Shown one piece after another: positions 1 to 12,673 of a stretch of 64,000 nt of DNA (position 1 is its first letter; each line of letters starts with the position of its first letter). The translations under genes were made by a program, and so were the position numbers. The notes beneath the pieces are model-generated. The model had not been told where the DNA came from and did no database searches. It saw nothing but the letters and a program-made list of their open reading frames with translations. The DNA is from Toxonevra muliebris (Eukaryota > Arthropoda > Insecta > Diptera > Pallopteridae), in the NCBI GenBank assembly GCA_963691655.1, contig OY829327.1, positions 52,836,079 to 52,900,078 of the forward strand, written 5' to 3'.

Positions 1-21
1 TGGCATTTACATTGCGCATTG

Positions 22-182
22 CAGCGCTACATCAACACATCCACACTATTATCTACTACTACGCCTAGCATTGTTTCTCATACGTCGCACATCAGCGCTA
101 CAGAGAGCCGCCCCGACATTATTCTCATACGACTCACAGCAGCGCTACAGATAGCGCCCCAGCATTGTTTCTCATTGTGTCA
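22..182. repeat. Short degenerate minisatellite, three units
   Basis: CAGCGCTACA recurs at 22, 93 and 140. Each copy is followed by GCATT or ACATT and a TTCTCAT block, giving three imperfect units of about 71, 47 and 43 bases. The first unit carries an extra ACTACTAC-like insert. The window starts just before unit 1, so the array may extend to the left. No coding potential is seen. Confidence 0.6.
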
Positions 183-3100
183 AAAATAGAAGTAAATGAG
201 GGTTCCATGCAAAATATAGATGTGACAAAAAGAACCTCTGGAGGCCGCTGAGTCTACCCGGCCTAAGAAAGAAGGCTTCATTACAATTGGATATGTAACC
301 CAAATTTGTTCCCTCCAGCTGACCTTTTTACGGACCCTCTCATAGCACTAATTTAACTTATCTGCTCTTTAATGGCCGAAAAACTATGTTTCTTAATCGG
401 CTTCCAGTTCCGGTTTTGTGCTGCAGGCTCTCCGTCACCTTCCTTGCACATTTATTTTTGTCAGCCTACACCGGTAACGACACAAAAATTACTTTATGAA
501 TGTGTGTCAATATTTTTTACCTTTTCCCACTCAAATATGGATTGGGTTGGAGGAACAATGCTATTTAATTCCAACTCCAACGCTTCCAAAATTTATTTAC
601 TTCTTCTCTACTTCTTCTAGTGTAGTCTGGATTGCTCAAACATTTCGTAATTTTCTATAATATATATTCTATAAAAATAATTTAATTTTTTTTTACAATA
701 CTTTCCTTTGAATTTTGTTAGCGGCATATTCCGTGAGAAACAGAGTTGCATTTTTTCATCGGAATATTTTTCATGATTACAATTTTTCGGGGTTTATTTT
801 TAGAACATTGTTCATGAAACCAAGCTCAGAAGGAAGAGAGAAACTGCGTAGGAAACTTTATTCATGATTGAGGTGAATATTTAAATTACAAAATACAATA
901 GGGGATGGTTTGCTTTAAGTAACAAATTTAGAGCATGACAAAAAGTATCACCAATTAGTTTAAAGAGTTCATGTGAGACTATCATACTCATCTTGGTACT
1001 TTCCACTCCTTATGAAGCTGAGAAAATGGCAAAATTTTGTTTTAGACTTGACACTATTGATTCATGTTGCTCGATCTTTCATCTTAAAGAAAATGTCCCT
1101 CCTGACCTCGCTGTAACTAAGACGAAAAGCAGCCGAATAAGTATGTCCTTCTCTAAAGTATAACTAAAAAGTTAGTCTAAAGTCAACTTTGGCACTATTA
1201 GGGTTAACGAAAGAAAAAGGATTTCTGCAAAGCAATAAAAAGCAGATTTGTTCATTTTTATAGCACAAACATAAAACTTGATATTTGTGCTAAATGGACA
1301 CACTCATTTCGCCATTAAAAATAAAAGAAGAAGAAGAAACACTAACAATAAATTACTTAATTGGTGCTGCTGCTGCTGTTGCTGCTACAATTTTTATATA
1401 AACTCTATCATAAATGAAATTACGCACTCGCCCCCGTCACCCATCCACCAAAAATAGCAATAAAAGAAAATTTACTAAAAATTAAACTTTTTTTTGGTGC
1501 AATAAACGTCAAGTACACATACATTAAATACTTTTTAAAGGTTTTAACTTCAACTCGACACAAATGTAAACGAGTGTGGGTAAGTGTGTGTTTGTTGTTG
1601 TTGTTGGTACATTTCAAAAACTACTACAAGAAAATGTCAAAACTTTTGTAATTTCCGCCGCAAACAAGCTAAGCTGCAATTATTTTGCAGTACTTCACTT
1701 TTTCTCAATCACTAACGCTTTTCTTCTTTTTCTCTAACACTAGAGCTTGACTTGAAATATTAAATAAAACGTATTGAAATTTAACTTCTTTTTATTTCTC
1801 TACTACTACTAAGAAAAACTTGATATTTAACTTCCCTCAATATCTCCCTCCCTCACTCTCTCTTTCCTATTCACACTAAAAAACATTAGCATTAACGTGC
1901 TACTATTTTGTGTAATGTGTCGGAAAAATGATAGTAGGAGAGGACGGGGAAAAACTTTAAAAGTATGCGAGAAACTTTGGTAGATTTCAGTGTAAATTGA
2001 GTAAAATTCACTGAAAAATTGTTTTAATACTTCACACTAAGAAGGTAATATTTCTACTACCATTACTACTTCCACTACTTTTTCGTTTAACTGCACTATT
2101 TTCTTTTTCGTTTCTGTTATTTTGAAAATCTTTCAAAACAAAACTGATTGTGAGTGGCAGAAATTTATCTGACGTATACTTACAACTTTTCAGTTTTGTT
2201 GCAAGTAAAAGTTTTTTTCCATTTTTTTTTTCAGTTTTTGAATTTGAAATACACAAAACTAAAAAATGCATTTACTACATTCTTCATTAGCATTTTTGCG
2301 TTCGTTGCTATTTCGAAATAATACATAAAAATAAAAAATATACTAAATTGTAATTTTTGCATACCAAAAGTTTATTAAAAATTCATTAATTTTCAAGCAA
2401 ATATTGCTTCGGAAATGTTGAATTCTTTTGTTTCATTTTATAATTTATCTTAATTAGAGTTATGCTTTGATAGCTTCAAAAATTTACATTTGCTCCCTCT
2501 GGTAATTTTTGGTATTAAAAATAGTAGTAGCATTTTCATGCAATCTTTCCACTGGGTATAATAATTTAATTAATTTCAACTTAAAATTTTAATTTTTGTT
2601 ATCATTTTGAAGTTTACGCAGCCATTCAGTCTCTGTTGTTATTCCCTTTTTTGGTTTTATTTGTGATTTATGTGCGTATCTACCTTTTAAATAGAAAAAA
2701 GGTGCCACTTAACTACCTTTTCAAATAAGTATTTTTAGGTAGGAGCATTCCTAAGTTTATGCTAAATTATTCCATTAAATTCTTGTGGGACAAAATAAAT
2801 TCATTAAAACATTAAACTCATTGATATCATGCTCTCTATTGTAGTTTTGTGCTAAGCTTCTTATTTTTATTTAAACGCTTCCCAATGGTATTAAATTCAT
2901 TTCGAGCGTATATATCTGTTATATCAAATTAGATTATTTGTGAAATTTAAAGCAATAACTTTTACAGTTTGAACTTGAAACATTAAAACATCTTTATCCG
3001 GTTGACCAATCCGTTCTATTGTTGCAATTCTGTTTGTTTATGTATTTGGTTCATTCACTAGACTCAAAAATAACTGCTATTCAGAAAGATAGTAAAAACT

Positions 3101-3574
3101 CTAAAATAGTATTATCAAAATATTACAATCAGCTGAAAAATTATAATTTTGCTGTGGTTTTAGTAGGACAACAACATCGCAAAAGCGCAAAACAAACTCA
3201 AACTTCAGTTAAAGAAGATAGCAAAATAACTACTACACACACAGCACGATGATGAATAGATGGCAAATTTGAGGTTTATTATGTACTCTTAACAAATTGC
3301 TCAAACTTTACGCAGAAATTTAATTGTATAATCTTGATTCAACAATAGCAAAATGTAAGCAAAAAGAAAGCAACACAAAACTTGCACAATATGGCAACTG
3401 CAATGTTGTAAATTAAGTCACTCAATTTGTTGAGAAGTTATTAGAAATTTCATAATTTTGCTTTCAAAATAATTTATCTAACTTTAAATAATCGAAAATT
3501 CTAAGGTTTGGAAGTTTGAGACTTTTCTATTTACATACACATAAATTAAACTGTGAGATCAATTTATGTAAATA
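183..3574. other. AT-rich non-coding stretch, no gene recognised
   Basis: Only short ORFs with no recognisable protein motif are present (the longest are about 80 residues). A (CTG/GTT)-type triplet run lies near 1362-1386, a GTTGTTGTT run near 1590, and several pyrimidine-rich stretches near 1800-1870. I see no supported exon, RNA gene or repeat boundary. Confidence 0.6.
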
Positions 3575-3791
3575 CACTTGTGGTCACATAATTAAGTCAC
3601 TAGAACAATATTTTATGCTGAGTTTGAAAAATATTTTGTATTAGTAGTCCAAGAATTTTTTATAATGTCATTTAGCGGTACCATTAGTAACCTTAAAAAA
3701 TATTAGGAGCAATTATGAAAGAGTAACGTATTTTGCGCGCAGTCGGCAATTGTGTGTGAGTAAGATTGGAAGTGGACATATAATTAAGTCA
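3575..3791 (+). repeat. Left IR/DR of the Tc1-like element (outer and inner repeats)
   Basis: The outer repeat is at 3575-3600 and the inner repeat at 3772-3791 (GTGGACATATAATTAAGTCA). Both share the core GTGG-CATA-AATTAAGTCA. In known IR/DR elements such repeats are transposase binding sites; that role is inferred here. Confidence 0.8.
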
Positions 3792-3910
3792 TTTTATATT
3801 CTTTCGCAATCGACTCGACTTAGTGTACTTAAATTCCATAAAAACCAATTAAATTGATCATTTATACATTTCTGTATAATTTAGTTGAACAATTGTTGAT
3901 TTTGGTTGTG

Positions 3911-4833
3911 ATGGGAAAAAATATGAGTTCCACTCCCTTGAAGTTGGCAGCTCATTTGGAAAACTTTCCAGAACCTTGGGATTATTGCAAAGGTCGTGGA
4001 AGAGCTATCTTTTTTACGTGGAAAAGTGGTCAATGAGATAAGATGCTACAAAAAATTCAAATCATTTCACAATTTGCAACGCAAAAAACCACTTAAAACG
4101 CCTCCAGCTGAAGATAGGTACTTGATTAGGCTCAGCAAAATGAACAATTTCTTAACTTTCATCAAACTAAGATCACAAATGGACTTAGATTATAATCTGA
4201 AAATATCAGCCAGATCTATACGCAAGCGATTAAGCAAAAAAAAAAAAATATTAGGACGAATTAGCAGACAACGCTCCAAAAAAAAAAAAAATTGTGCAGC
4301 GTATTCAGTTCGCTAAACGATATCTCCACTAGTACCAGCATTTTTGGAACACCATTGTTTGGAGCGATGAATCCAAATTAAATGAGTTTGGGATCGATGG
4401 AAGGCTCTTTGTTAGGCATCCATCATATCAGTTAGTCCATTTGCTTAGCAAAATTACTGAGGAAAAGTACATGGGCATCCTTAAAAATGATCTTCTCCGA
4501 GGATACGATGAAAATTTACCTTTGGGTTGGATCTTTCAGAATGATAACGACTCGAAACACACATATCGGGTCGTTAAGTCTTGGTTAAATGAGAACAAAA
4601 TAAAAATTTTCGAGTGGCCAGCCCATATTTAAACCATATAGAAAATCTATAGAGTATTTTAAAAAGGGTCGTGGCAGCGCAAAAACCTTCAAATAAGGCT
4701 TGCTTATGGGCTATTCTTTTCCTCCTCATTCAGGAGGAATAGAATCAAATCACTGCTGCCTTATGCTCTGGTACTAGTCGAAGAGATGTACAGAAATTAT
4801 CAAGCAAAAATGGTTTCCACAAAATACTAACAG
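3911..4833 (+). pseudogene. Decayed Tc1-family transposase
   Basis: The likely start is the ATG at 3911 (MGKNMSS). The reading shifts frame near 4000, runs through 4316, shifts again, and shows a further open stretch at 4441-4632. Visible family landmarks, in order, are an HTH-like segment ending TPPAEDRYLIRLSK (about 4095-4140), WSDES with the first catalytic Asp (about 4357-4371), WIFQNDNDSKHT with the second Asp (about 4528-4563), and HIENL (about 4634-4648) in the place of the usual PIENLW, where the third catalytic Glu lies. The Trp codon after that motif is a TAG. Similarity continues to about 4833. The spacing fits a DD34E Tc1 enzyme. Poly-A runs at 4225-4235 and 4273-4289 sit in the linker. 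The catalytic residues survive, but the frame is broken several times. Confidence 0.88.
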
Positions 4834-4907
4834 GACCAAAGGTAAAATTTCAGTTCAAAATTAAAAATCATCAAACTTATTATTTTTAAATATTTTTGTT
4901 TAGCATA

Positions 4908-5127
4908 TGACTTAATTATATGACCGCAAATTACACCATAGACATACGATAATTTTGAAAAAGTTTACATATTTGACATTATAACTGCATATTTCTTTTA
5001 TAATTTTAAATATTGAACTGTTATTTATTTATTTTACCGTTGGTTTGTTTCTTTTCAATAGAAACTTTATTTTTTCTTAAAATTCTTCTGCTGATAAGTG
5101 TATGACTTAATTGTATGTCCACAAGTG
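4908..5127 (-). repeat. Right IR/DR of the Tc1-like element
   Basis: The inner repeat is at 4908-4927 (TGACTTAATTATATGACCGC) and the outer repeat at 5102-5127. Both are inverted relative to the left pair, and the outer-to-inner spacing of about 200 bases matches the left side. Confidence 0.8.
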
Positions 5128-7439
5128 TACGAACACAAAACTTTCTGTGTGATTTTTAAAATTGTTCACTTTAATTCGCTTTTCTACTCACAACCCAACA
5201 ACAGTGAAAACTCAAAGGACACGGCTATGGCATGTACAGGAAACAGAAGAGGCAGAAGAAGGGCAGCAGAAGAAACAATGGACATTGGTCTCGGGTGTTT
5301 TGTAAAACGATTACAAAGCAATTTACTTGCTCCTTTAATGGACTACAGTAATTCGATTACGGGAATACATTGCTCGCTTCGCATACTTGGGCTTGGCTTG
5401 GCTGACCAGCAAGCAGCAAGTCAAATGTTGAAGGAGTATATGGATGTGCATTCATATTCCTATACGCATACGCTGTCCTGTGTCGTCCTTCTCTTTCTCG
5501 CTCTCGCACTCACCGTGTATGTGCATTTGTATGCACAAGTGGCTAAACTTTGTTAGTTTTACAAGAAAATGCAATTTAGCGTGAAAATATTGTTTCGATT
5601 TTTTATTAAGATGACGCAAAAGAATGAGTTCTTAGTATAGGAGCTAGCAAAAAACAAAGAATGAGTAAATCTATTACAGCATGACAATGTTAAGGATATT
5701 GGCAGAGCCAGCAGCTAACATCCAGCAGCAAGTAGCGCACAGCTAATGCATTCATAAGCCAGAGAAAGTTGTTAAGGATTTCCATCATTATTATTAGTTT
5801 AATACTTTTTCCAATAAGTTTTTTGTGCTGCTGGAAGAAAATTTTGTATTTGAAGTATACATATTTAGCAAATCGAATTAAACGCTTAGACACAGCAGCA
5901 GCACCGTTGAACCAGAGCAACTTGAAAAAGAGTTTTCAATTACCTACAAATTTAATACTTTAAATAAACTCAAAATCAATTTAAATTGCATATGAAATTC
6001 AATTTTTATTACTTTAGACAAATTTCTAGCTCAGCATGAACACATTGTTTAAAAAACTATTTCTGCTTGACCGGATCTAATTCTTTTCCTAAAATTTCTT
6101 TACCACTGTGAGTCATTGCGCAAAACTTTTTTAAGAAATTATTGCATGAGTTTATCATGCCTTTTTGTTGTTATTAAAATAAAGTACTTTCGAGGTACTT
6201 TCGTAGGAGAATTGCTTTTATTACTCAAATTGTTGTTGTTGTTATTTTTAGTACTTTAATATTATTAAATATGACCTCTTTGCTTTTGGTGCGGTGCGGT
6301 ATTAAAGCTGTGTGTGTCCCAAAAAAGTAATCGCATTTAATTTAACATAAAATGAAATTTTATGCAAATTCAATTGAATTAGCCTAAATATTTCACAAAG
6401 GCAGGGGAGGAAAGACCAAACCGGACCGGGCCATACCCCTGATCTGACCATAAAAAGGGACAACATAAATGGGGAGCACAACAACAAAATATAACAAGCA
6501 TACAATATTAAATTCTTCGTCTTACAGCTTAACATATACTAAACAACGAGTATGTGTGTCCAATGTAATTTTACGTAGTTCTATTTTTTTGGGGCTGAAA
6601 AACGGTCATTTCCCAATACTGAGGAGAGGGAGGAGATGAGTGTCATTTCCCATTGGCATCATAAGCCTAGAAACTCAACTTGTCGCCAAAAAAGAAAAAA
6701 AAATTAATTTATTTTTGGTCGTTTCAATTTCAACGCTTTTAGCCCAAAATATTTTCGAAATTATTCTGTGTAACAATTTAAATTCGAAAATTCTTTCGAA
6801 ATTAAATTATAAAGCTTTTCCATCTTTTGCTTACACAATGTTACAATATGAAGAAAAGCTTGAAAGTGTGTTACTACTATTGTTGTTGTTGTAATGCAAG
6901 CCAACTGCTTGTAATACTCCTACTTACACTTGCCTCTCCCTCTCTTGCATCGGCTCTTTAGTGTCATGTACCTTAACTTGTGTTCGTTTTATTGTCCTTG
7001 CATATTTACATGACTTCGTTTCCTTTTTACATGCCGAAAATTTCACATCAAAAATGTTTTGTAAAGATTTTTTTTTGTTTGTCTTATTCTGTTGGTTTGA
7101 ACGTCATTTCTGCGCCCACTACATACTTGTAAATTCCATCACAATGTAAAAGTTTGTTGGAATTTTATAGCACTTTTTTGTATCTAACAATGCCTGGTAT
7201 GAAAATTAGTTGTCTTGATTTTCAGCTGAGAGTGCAAAGTTATAATTCAGAGTTCAGTGGTGGTTGTGAAAAGTTGCGAAGAAAAACTTTTCATTGTTCT
7301 GTGCATTTGAATTTTACTTGTAACATATATGGCACGTCCATTTTGTGAGTCTAGTTTTATGGTTGGAGTTTTTCATCCAGTCCTGTTTCAAAAATTTGAA
7401 TATTGAACCCATGTCTTTCGAATGGTAATTTAGTGCTGA
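5128..7439. other. Non-coding stretch, no recognised gene
   Basis: An open frame at 5098-5556 begins inside the transposon end and continues with residues I do not recognise, ending in a hydrophobic run (LSCVVLLFLALALTVYVHLY). It has no clear splice signals and no known domain, so I do not call it a gene. The rest holds short ORFs, GTTGTTG runs near 6229 and 6877, and AT-rich sequence. Confidence 0.5.
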
Positions 7440-7840
7440 GCACTAGATATATTTCCAGTTATTTACTTTCTTATTTTACTGAAGTGTTCTTTGAGTCTGC
7501 AGTGCCTATGCCCAATCAGAATACCAGCCAATGTACGCAAAATTTGTCAAGACCAGTGAAATCCATATCTTCCCTTATTACAGTTGCCTGGAACCGTTTT
7601 GGCTTGCCTCAGTTTAGTTAGATTGGCAAATAATTCCTGCCTCTTGTTTTTCTCTTTTTCTATTTGTTCGTTCCCTTCCAATCCGATATGTCCTGGAACC
7701 CAACAAAAGACCTAATAGATTGAGCTCGCCCAAACAGTTCCACACTATTTTAAAGGTGATCTCAAAGAAGATATAGTGGAGCCGCATTTGAGGTGTGTTT
7801 GGAAGACACTGCCTGGCCTAAATTACTAAAGCATGTAGTT
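7440..7840 (-). pseudogene. LINE RNase H-domain relic
   Basis: Read on the minus strand, 7705-7664 encodes WVPGHIGLEGNEQ. This is the signature WVPGHxGIxGNExAD segment of the RNase H domain in I/R1/jockey-type non-LTR retrotransposons. Further downstream on the same strand, 7530-7483 encodes TLAGILIGHRHCRL, matching the LTGHCxL segment that follows that domain in the same elements. The two blocks are in the right order and about the right distance apart, but lie in broken frames. Conserved acidic residues after GNE are lost. Boundaries of the relic are uncertain. Confidence 0.7.
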
Positions 7841-9249
7841 GCTATGAAACCAAACACTGTTCACTCAAACTTGAAATTGAACTGACCTAATGAGTCATTG
7901 AGTCAATTCGTCAATGAGTGTAAGAATAATAATCTATTTGTGCGAATGAAATTTCCAGCATCTCTTTTCTCAGCACCGCCACTGCTTCATACGTATATTG
8001 TGAGTACTATATAGTAAACGTGAAAACTCAAATAAAAAGAACAGGCGAATATAATTTTTCCTTCCGGGAAATCGTTACCCGCGAAAAAAAAGGAAACACG
8101 AAAAGAAAAAAAATCGAAGGAACACAAAACAGAAATGTGAGGAGAATCAATGTCAAAGCAAAAAACACAGAGATATTAAAAAGAGAGTGCGAGAGGAAGC
8201 AAAAGTCACATACAAATATTAGCAACAACAACAGAACTGTAAAAGAAGAATAGAGCTCAATGCAAAGTTTAGCAAAATGAGAATGTGTGTGTGTGTCTTG
8301 AGAGCAAAAGCACCAAGGAATCGCAGTGCAAAGGGAAACGAATCAAAACAACCCCACGAAAAGGAGCAATGAAACGAATTGTGAAAGAAAAACGTAGAAA
8401 GTGCAAAGTGGAAATTGTGAAAATTGAGGAAATTTCAGACGCGATTTAAATCTAAATAGCAACAACGCAAAGGAAATTTCTTAATTTCTGTGCAACGCAT
8501 TAAATTAAAAATAAATTATTTAAATCAAACGAAAAAGGTGGAACTTCTTCATCGCCTTGGAGTTGCCTTTGGCTGTGTGGTTGTGCAAATTACACACGTG
8601 TGTGTGTGTGTGTGTATGTCTTAAATAAAATTTGGCATGTATGAGTTGCATGTAGTTGTGAAAAATTAAATAGATAATATCATCAAACAGCAAAGTCTTG
8701 ATGTTTGTGTTTCGTGGTTGTACAATAAAATAGAAATATATATATAAAAAAATACAAAAAGAAAATAAAGCAAGCAAATTGATACAACCGAAACGGAAAT
8801 AAAAAATAAACGAAAACGACAACAAAATTCTTATTCACACCGGTTTCCCTTTGGGCACAACAAAATCTGCAAGTATCTGCAACTGTGACTTCTGTGAATA
8901 GTCGATTAAAATAATAAATAATAAAAGCATTTGTGTTTATTTTTTTGTCTTCGAAAACTCTACATACAGTAGCGGAAAACAACACAACGATTTCAAGTGT
9001 CTTCTTCCCAAAAATAGTATATATTTTTAGTAGTAATTTAGTGGTATATTTAGTAGTAGCGATTTAATTCTGTGTTCTTTTAGTACTTCCAAACGAGAAA
9101 AAACAAGGAGTGAAATATCTTATGAATTTATGAATCAGTGACCAAATGCGAAATAAACAAATATTTGCTTTAGAAATAATCATCAAAAATTAATAACAAC
9201 ACAGTAGTAAACGCGTCATAGTTTAGTAACATAACCTCACAAACGGAAC
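7841..9249. other. A-rich, stop-rich sequence with leader-like composition
   Basis: The + strand from about 8000 is strongly purine/A-rich with many AAC, AAAG and GAAA words, a composition common in fly 5' leaders. It holds a GT tract (8599-8616) and no coding frame of note. It may be promoter or upstream leader for the exon candidate ending at 9892, but no start site can be fixed. Confidence 0.3.
8599..8616. repeat. (GT)n microsatellite
   Basis: An uninterrupted GT dinucleotide run within A-rich DNA. Confidence 0.9.
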
Positions 9250-9892
9250 GAAAAAAGTCAATCAAAAAAGAGCGAAGAAAAACACACACAGTGCAGTTTG
9301 AGTAAAAGCTTCAAAGCTTTGCTCGCTCCCTCTCTCTCTCTCTCTGTCTTTCTTTCTGTCGCTTGATACAGCTGCAACTATTGATATTAGAGTGAAAAAG
9401 CTTTTCAGCAAAGGATATTTTTGTTTCAACTGTCACAGTTTGAATTTTGACAATCATTGAAAAGTAGTAGCCATACTCAATTTGTTTTTGGTTCTGCTTT
9501 GCAGAGGTTATTGACAGATATAGGAAAGAATAGACAGACTAACACACACCAACACATACTTCCACAGAGAGAACGTGTTAGTGTAAGCGTATAAACGTGT
9601 GTGACTTACAGAGCAACGAGTATATAACAAAAATTTATAAGTGTTTACAAATAAAAAAGGAGTAAAAAAGCCGACGAAAAAAGGTTAAGACTTAAAGTGC
9701 AGTATAGTGCAGTGCAGCAAAGCAAAATAAATCAGCCAGGCAGGCATATAAAAAGTACCATAAAAAGTTTCACCTTCTACGAAAAATATAGCAAACACCA
9801 CAAAAATATATATAAGGATATAAGAAGTGTGTTAAGAAATGCTGATAATTGAGACTTAGAATATTCAAATCCCGTGCAATAAGTTCAAAGAG
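9250..9892 (+). other. Candidate 5' UTR exon ending at a strong splice donor
   Basis: The + strand is A-rich and stop-rich with many short GTG/CAGT words. It ends at AAAGAG|GTAAGTG (GT at 9893-9894), a near-perfect donor. A CT repeat lies at 9327-9345, and an acceptor-like TTCTGCTTTGCAG ends at 9504, so the exon could start at 9505 or at an undefined promoter further left. There is no long reading frame, so if transcribed it is leader sequence. The owning gene is unknown. I infer it from composition plus the donor only. Confidence 0.4.
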
Positions 9893-12544
9893 GTAAGTGT
9901 AAGAAAACACGTAAGAGTATCTAAATAGCTGAAAGAAAGCACGTTTTCATTTGTGCCGCATACAATTTTCTTCACAGTAGTTGCTTGTTTCTATGTATTA
10001 GTGCAAAACATCAATATTCGTAGCACACCCTCGTTCGAAAAAAAAACGATTTCGTCATCATCACAAGACACTCGACCATCACAATATCACTATCCTCATC
10101 ATCATCAACTACAACAGAACATTATTAAAATTCCCTACATTATCAACAAAAACAACAATTTTTCTGTGTGTGTACGTCATCATCAACAACAACGATAGCG
10201 TCAGCGTCAGTCGGTGTGTCTGTACATATGTGACAAGCTTTTTGGCCCAGTAGTAAATTGAAGGTATAACAAGTAAAGGCAGAAGTGCTTCTTTGGGTTG
10301 TAGAGGGTGTTGCTTTTCAAATTAGCTAGTTCGTTTTTTTTTAGGAAGTTATTGCACAGTATTGCATTTTTACTGTTAACCCTTTCGCACCTACTGGGAT
10401 TATACATTCCAGTAATTTTCAAAAATTCAAGTAAAATCGGAGGCTTTACTTGAGTTTTCTTTAAAATACTGATGCTGGCCGTAAATACGCGGATTATTTA
10501 TATGCAGCATCATCGCCGTAAGCTACTTTTAATACAATTCCTGGCTCCAAAGGTATACTCCATTGAAAAAATTAAGCACAACTATAGTATAAGGATGGAG
10601 GAGCCTGAATATATTTATTTTTTATTTTATTATTTGTATAAAATATTAAGGAAGCTCAACCAGCTTTTGAGCAAAAACTCCGGGGTGGTGAAGGAAGAAG
10701 CGTTTTTTGTTACATAATCCTAAGCGAAATAAAAGTTAATGTTTTAATTTTAACTTTACAAAATTTCAATACACCGGCCGAAATGTTACTAGCGAATGTT
10801 AAAAAACAGGTGAGCTATGTATACAAACAAATGTTGCTATGTTGGGAAAAGGTATATCATATATTGGAAATTATAATAAACCTTTAGCTTTACTCTGAAC
10901 AGGGCCATTCCGATCTCGCCGATTCAATTGCTAATCCTTCTTGTATTTTTTTGCGATAGCCCAGCAGTTATAATATTAAAAGACAGTTTGATCTGCACTC
11001 GAAGCTGTTATATCATCTCTTCCAATGTTTAAGAACATTACAATTACCCACTGGGTAGTTCCTTTATGCGTGCATATTTATGTATGTGTGCATGAGGATA
11101 CATATGTAAACAATTGTCTGCTTTCATTTGCCATATTCGCTCGTTTCATTTGTTCATTCGTTCCTTGTTTGCGCTTTTTCTCTGCACTTTAACTTTAGTT
11201 TATTCCTTCTTTTTTTTTCTTTTGTTTGTTCGATTTTTTCTGGTTATCCTTACAACCAGCCGTAAGCACATTTTCATTTCTTTTTCTGTGCTTGAATTCA
11301 CATTGAAGAAATTTCTTCACTCTGCTGACACTTGCTGATGATGATTCCTCTTTCTGCTCCTTTTCCTTTTTTTTTATTCACTTCATCTCTTTTGATTTTC
11401 CTTCTTTTATATTTATTTTTATGATGATTTTCGTAAACACTTTTTGATTCTTGTGTTTACATTATAAATTTTGGTGCAAATCTCTTTCTTTTTGCGTATA
11501 TTTATTTTTTTCCGTATTTTTAATCTCTCTTTTCTTATTTTCTTCAACGCTTGAGGATTGTTTTTTCTTATTTGTATGTGATTTTTTTTTATACCCATAG
11601 AGTGTATTTTGTTTTCTGCTCGTTTATTTTTATGCTGATTCATGCTAAGTATGTTAATACATATGTATTTGTGTGTACATATATAAATTGTTATTGAGAC
11701 CTTTACATATTCGTGTAGTTATGGTTTTATACACACACACACACACACTTATTTGCAACAATATTCATGTGAGCATTCCACGTGTATGAATATTTTTTAT
11801 ACTTGTGAACACCCTTAGATTTTTATGGGTGTTTCGAAAATATGTCGTTAATCAGTGTTTTAGCCATTATCCTTCATGAGTCTGCAATACAACCTAGGGC
11901 ATGTTACCGTTTAGGTAACTGTTTGTGTAGCGGGCTCTAACATTTCGCTCCGCACTCATTGACGTCGGGTTTGGCGACGGGAATTTGTTCTATATTGTTA
12001 CATAGCGCACAACAAAATTTTAACTTTTGTCTGACGTGCCAGATTTTACAATAATTTAGGGTCGCTGATCACAGCTGTGCACTCAGTTTTTATCCATCAT
12101 ATCTAGTACTCTCACAACATGAACCTGAAGTCGAAAAAATAGGGTCTTCAGGGGAAATTTGTTTTTTTCCACAGATACGAATTTGATGCCTGAAGCAAAG
12201 TTGTTAAGCACAAAGAGACAAATAACTTTTGATCTCCTATCCTTCCTCTTGAAAATGTGGCTTTAAACCCCCTTTTTCGATTTAAAAAAAAAAATTTGAG
12301 AAAACTATTATACTGACTTTGGAGAAAATATTTCCTATTAAAAATTTTAGGGGGTCTGAAAACATTGGAATGACCTACGACGCACTCCTTTTTCAGAATA
12401 ATGTAAAAACCGATTTTTTTGTTTTAAAACCAAGCCACTTGCTCTAAGTAAGTAAATGATATAATCGTTTGTTGTTGCAATTGCATAAGGCTCCCATGTT
12501 GAGCCAACAAAATTAAAAAAAAAATTATTTGAAAAAACTTGTTT
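9893..12544. other. Non-coding stretch downstream of the donor
   Basis: Pyrimidine-rich low-complexity DNA at 11110-11640 produces hydrophobic shadow ORFs. An AC tract lies at 11730-11748. Segments at 10860-11060 and 11880-12400 have the mixed composition of old repeats but show no protein motif or clear ends. No gene is supported. Confidence 0.5.
11730..11748. repeat. (AC)n microsatellite
   Basis: A short AC dinucleotide run. Confidence 0.9.
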
Positions 12545-12673
12545 TTGGCTCCACGTGGGATTGAATCACAGGTCTGTAGTACAAGTATTTTGTGGTATCA
12601 CAATGAGCCTAATTATGTGCTTAAGTGTGCTTTCAAGCAGAAGGCTGCCACTCCAACCTAACCTAACCTAGTA
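12545..12673 (-). repeat. Interspersed repeat starting AGGTTAGGTTAGGTT
   Basis: On the minus strand it reads AGGTTAGGTTAGGTTGGAG, then GGCAGCC, GCACACTTAAG and CATTGTGATACCACA. The layout matches 57165-57240, which has AGGTTAAGTTAAG, then CACACATAGACC and TTAGCGATACCAG. I take them as diverged members of one interspersed family. It has no protein motif. Confidence 0.5.

Larger units (their letters stand above)
3575..5127 (+). mobile_element. Tc1-like DNA transposon with IR/DR ends, inactive
   Basis: The 1553-base element is flanked by TA (3573-3574 and 5128-5129), the Tc1/mariner target duplication. Its ends are inverted repeats of about 26 bases starting CACTTGTGG. A related motif sits again about 200 bases inside each end, which is the IR/DR layout of some Tc1 elements. 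The interior holds a Tc1-type transposase broken by frameshifts and stops, so this copy cannot move by itself. Boundaries are read directly from TA plus repeat; family placement rests on the transposase motifs. Confidence 0.9.

Noticed and set aside
5098..5556. 152-residue ORF with a hydrophobic C-terminal run
   Set aside because: It starts in the Tc1-like terminal repeat, has no known domain, and lacks flanking splice sites. Not enough to call a gene.
7395..7440. Minus-strand GTTCAATATTC resembling a pol III B box
   Set aside because: The box is degenerate and no A box or tRNA-like arm is convincing.
10380..10798. TTAA-bounded segment with CCCTTTCGC and CATTCGC ends
   Set aside because: Beyond TTAA only about five bases match between the ends, too few to call an element.
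12658..12673. CCTAACCTAACCTA, resembling insect TTAGG telomere repeat
   Set aside because: Only about three units, part of a longer interspersed repeat; flies lack TTAGG telomeres.
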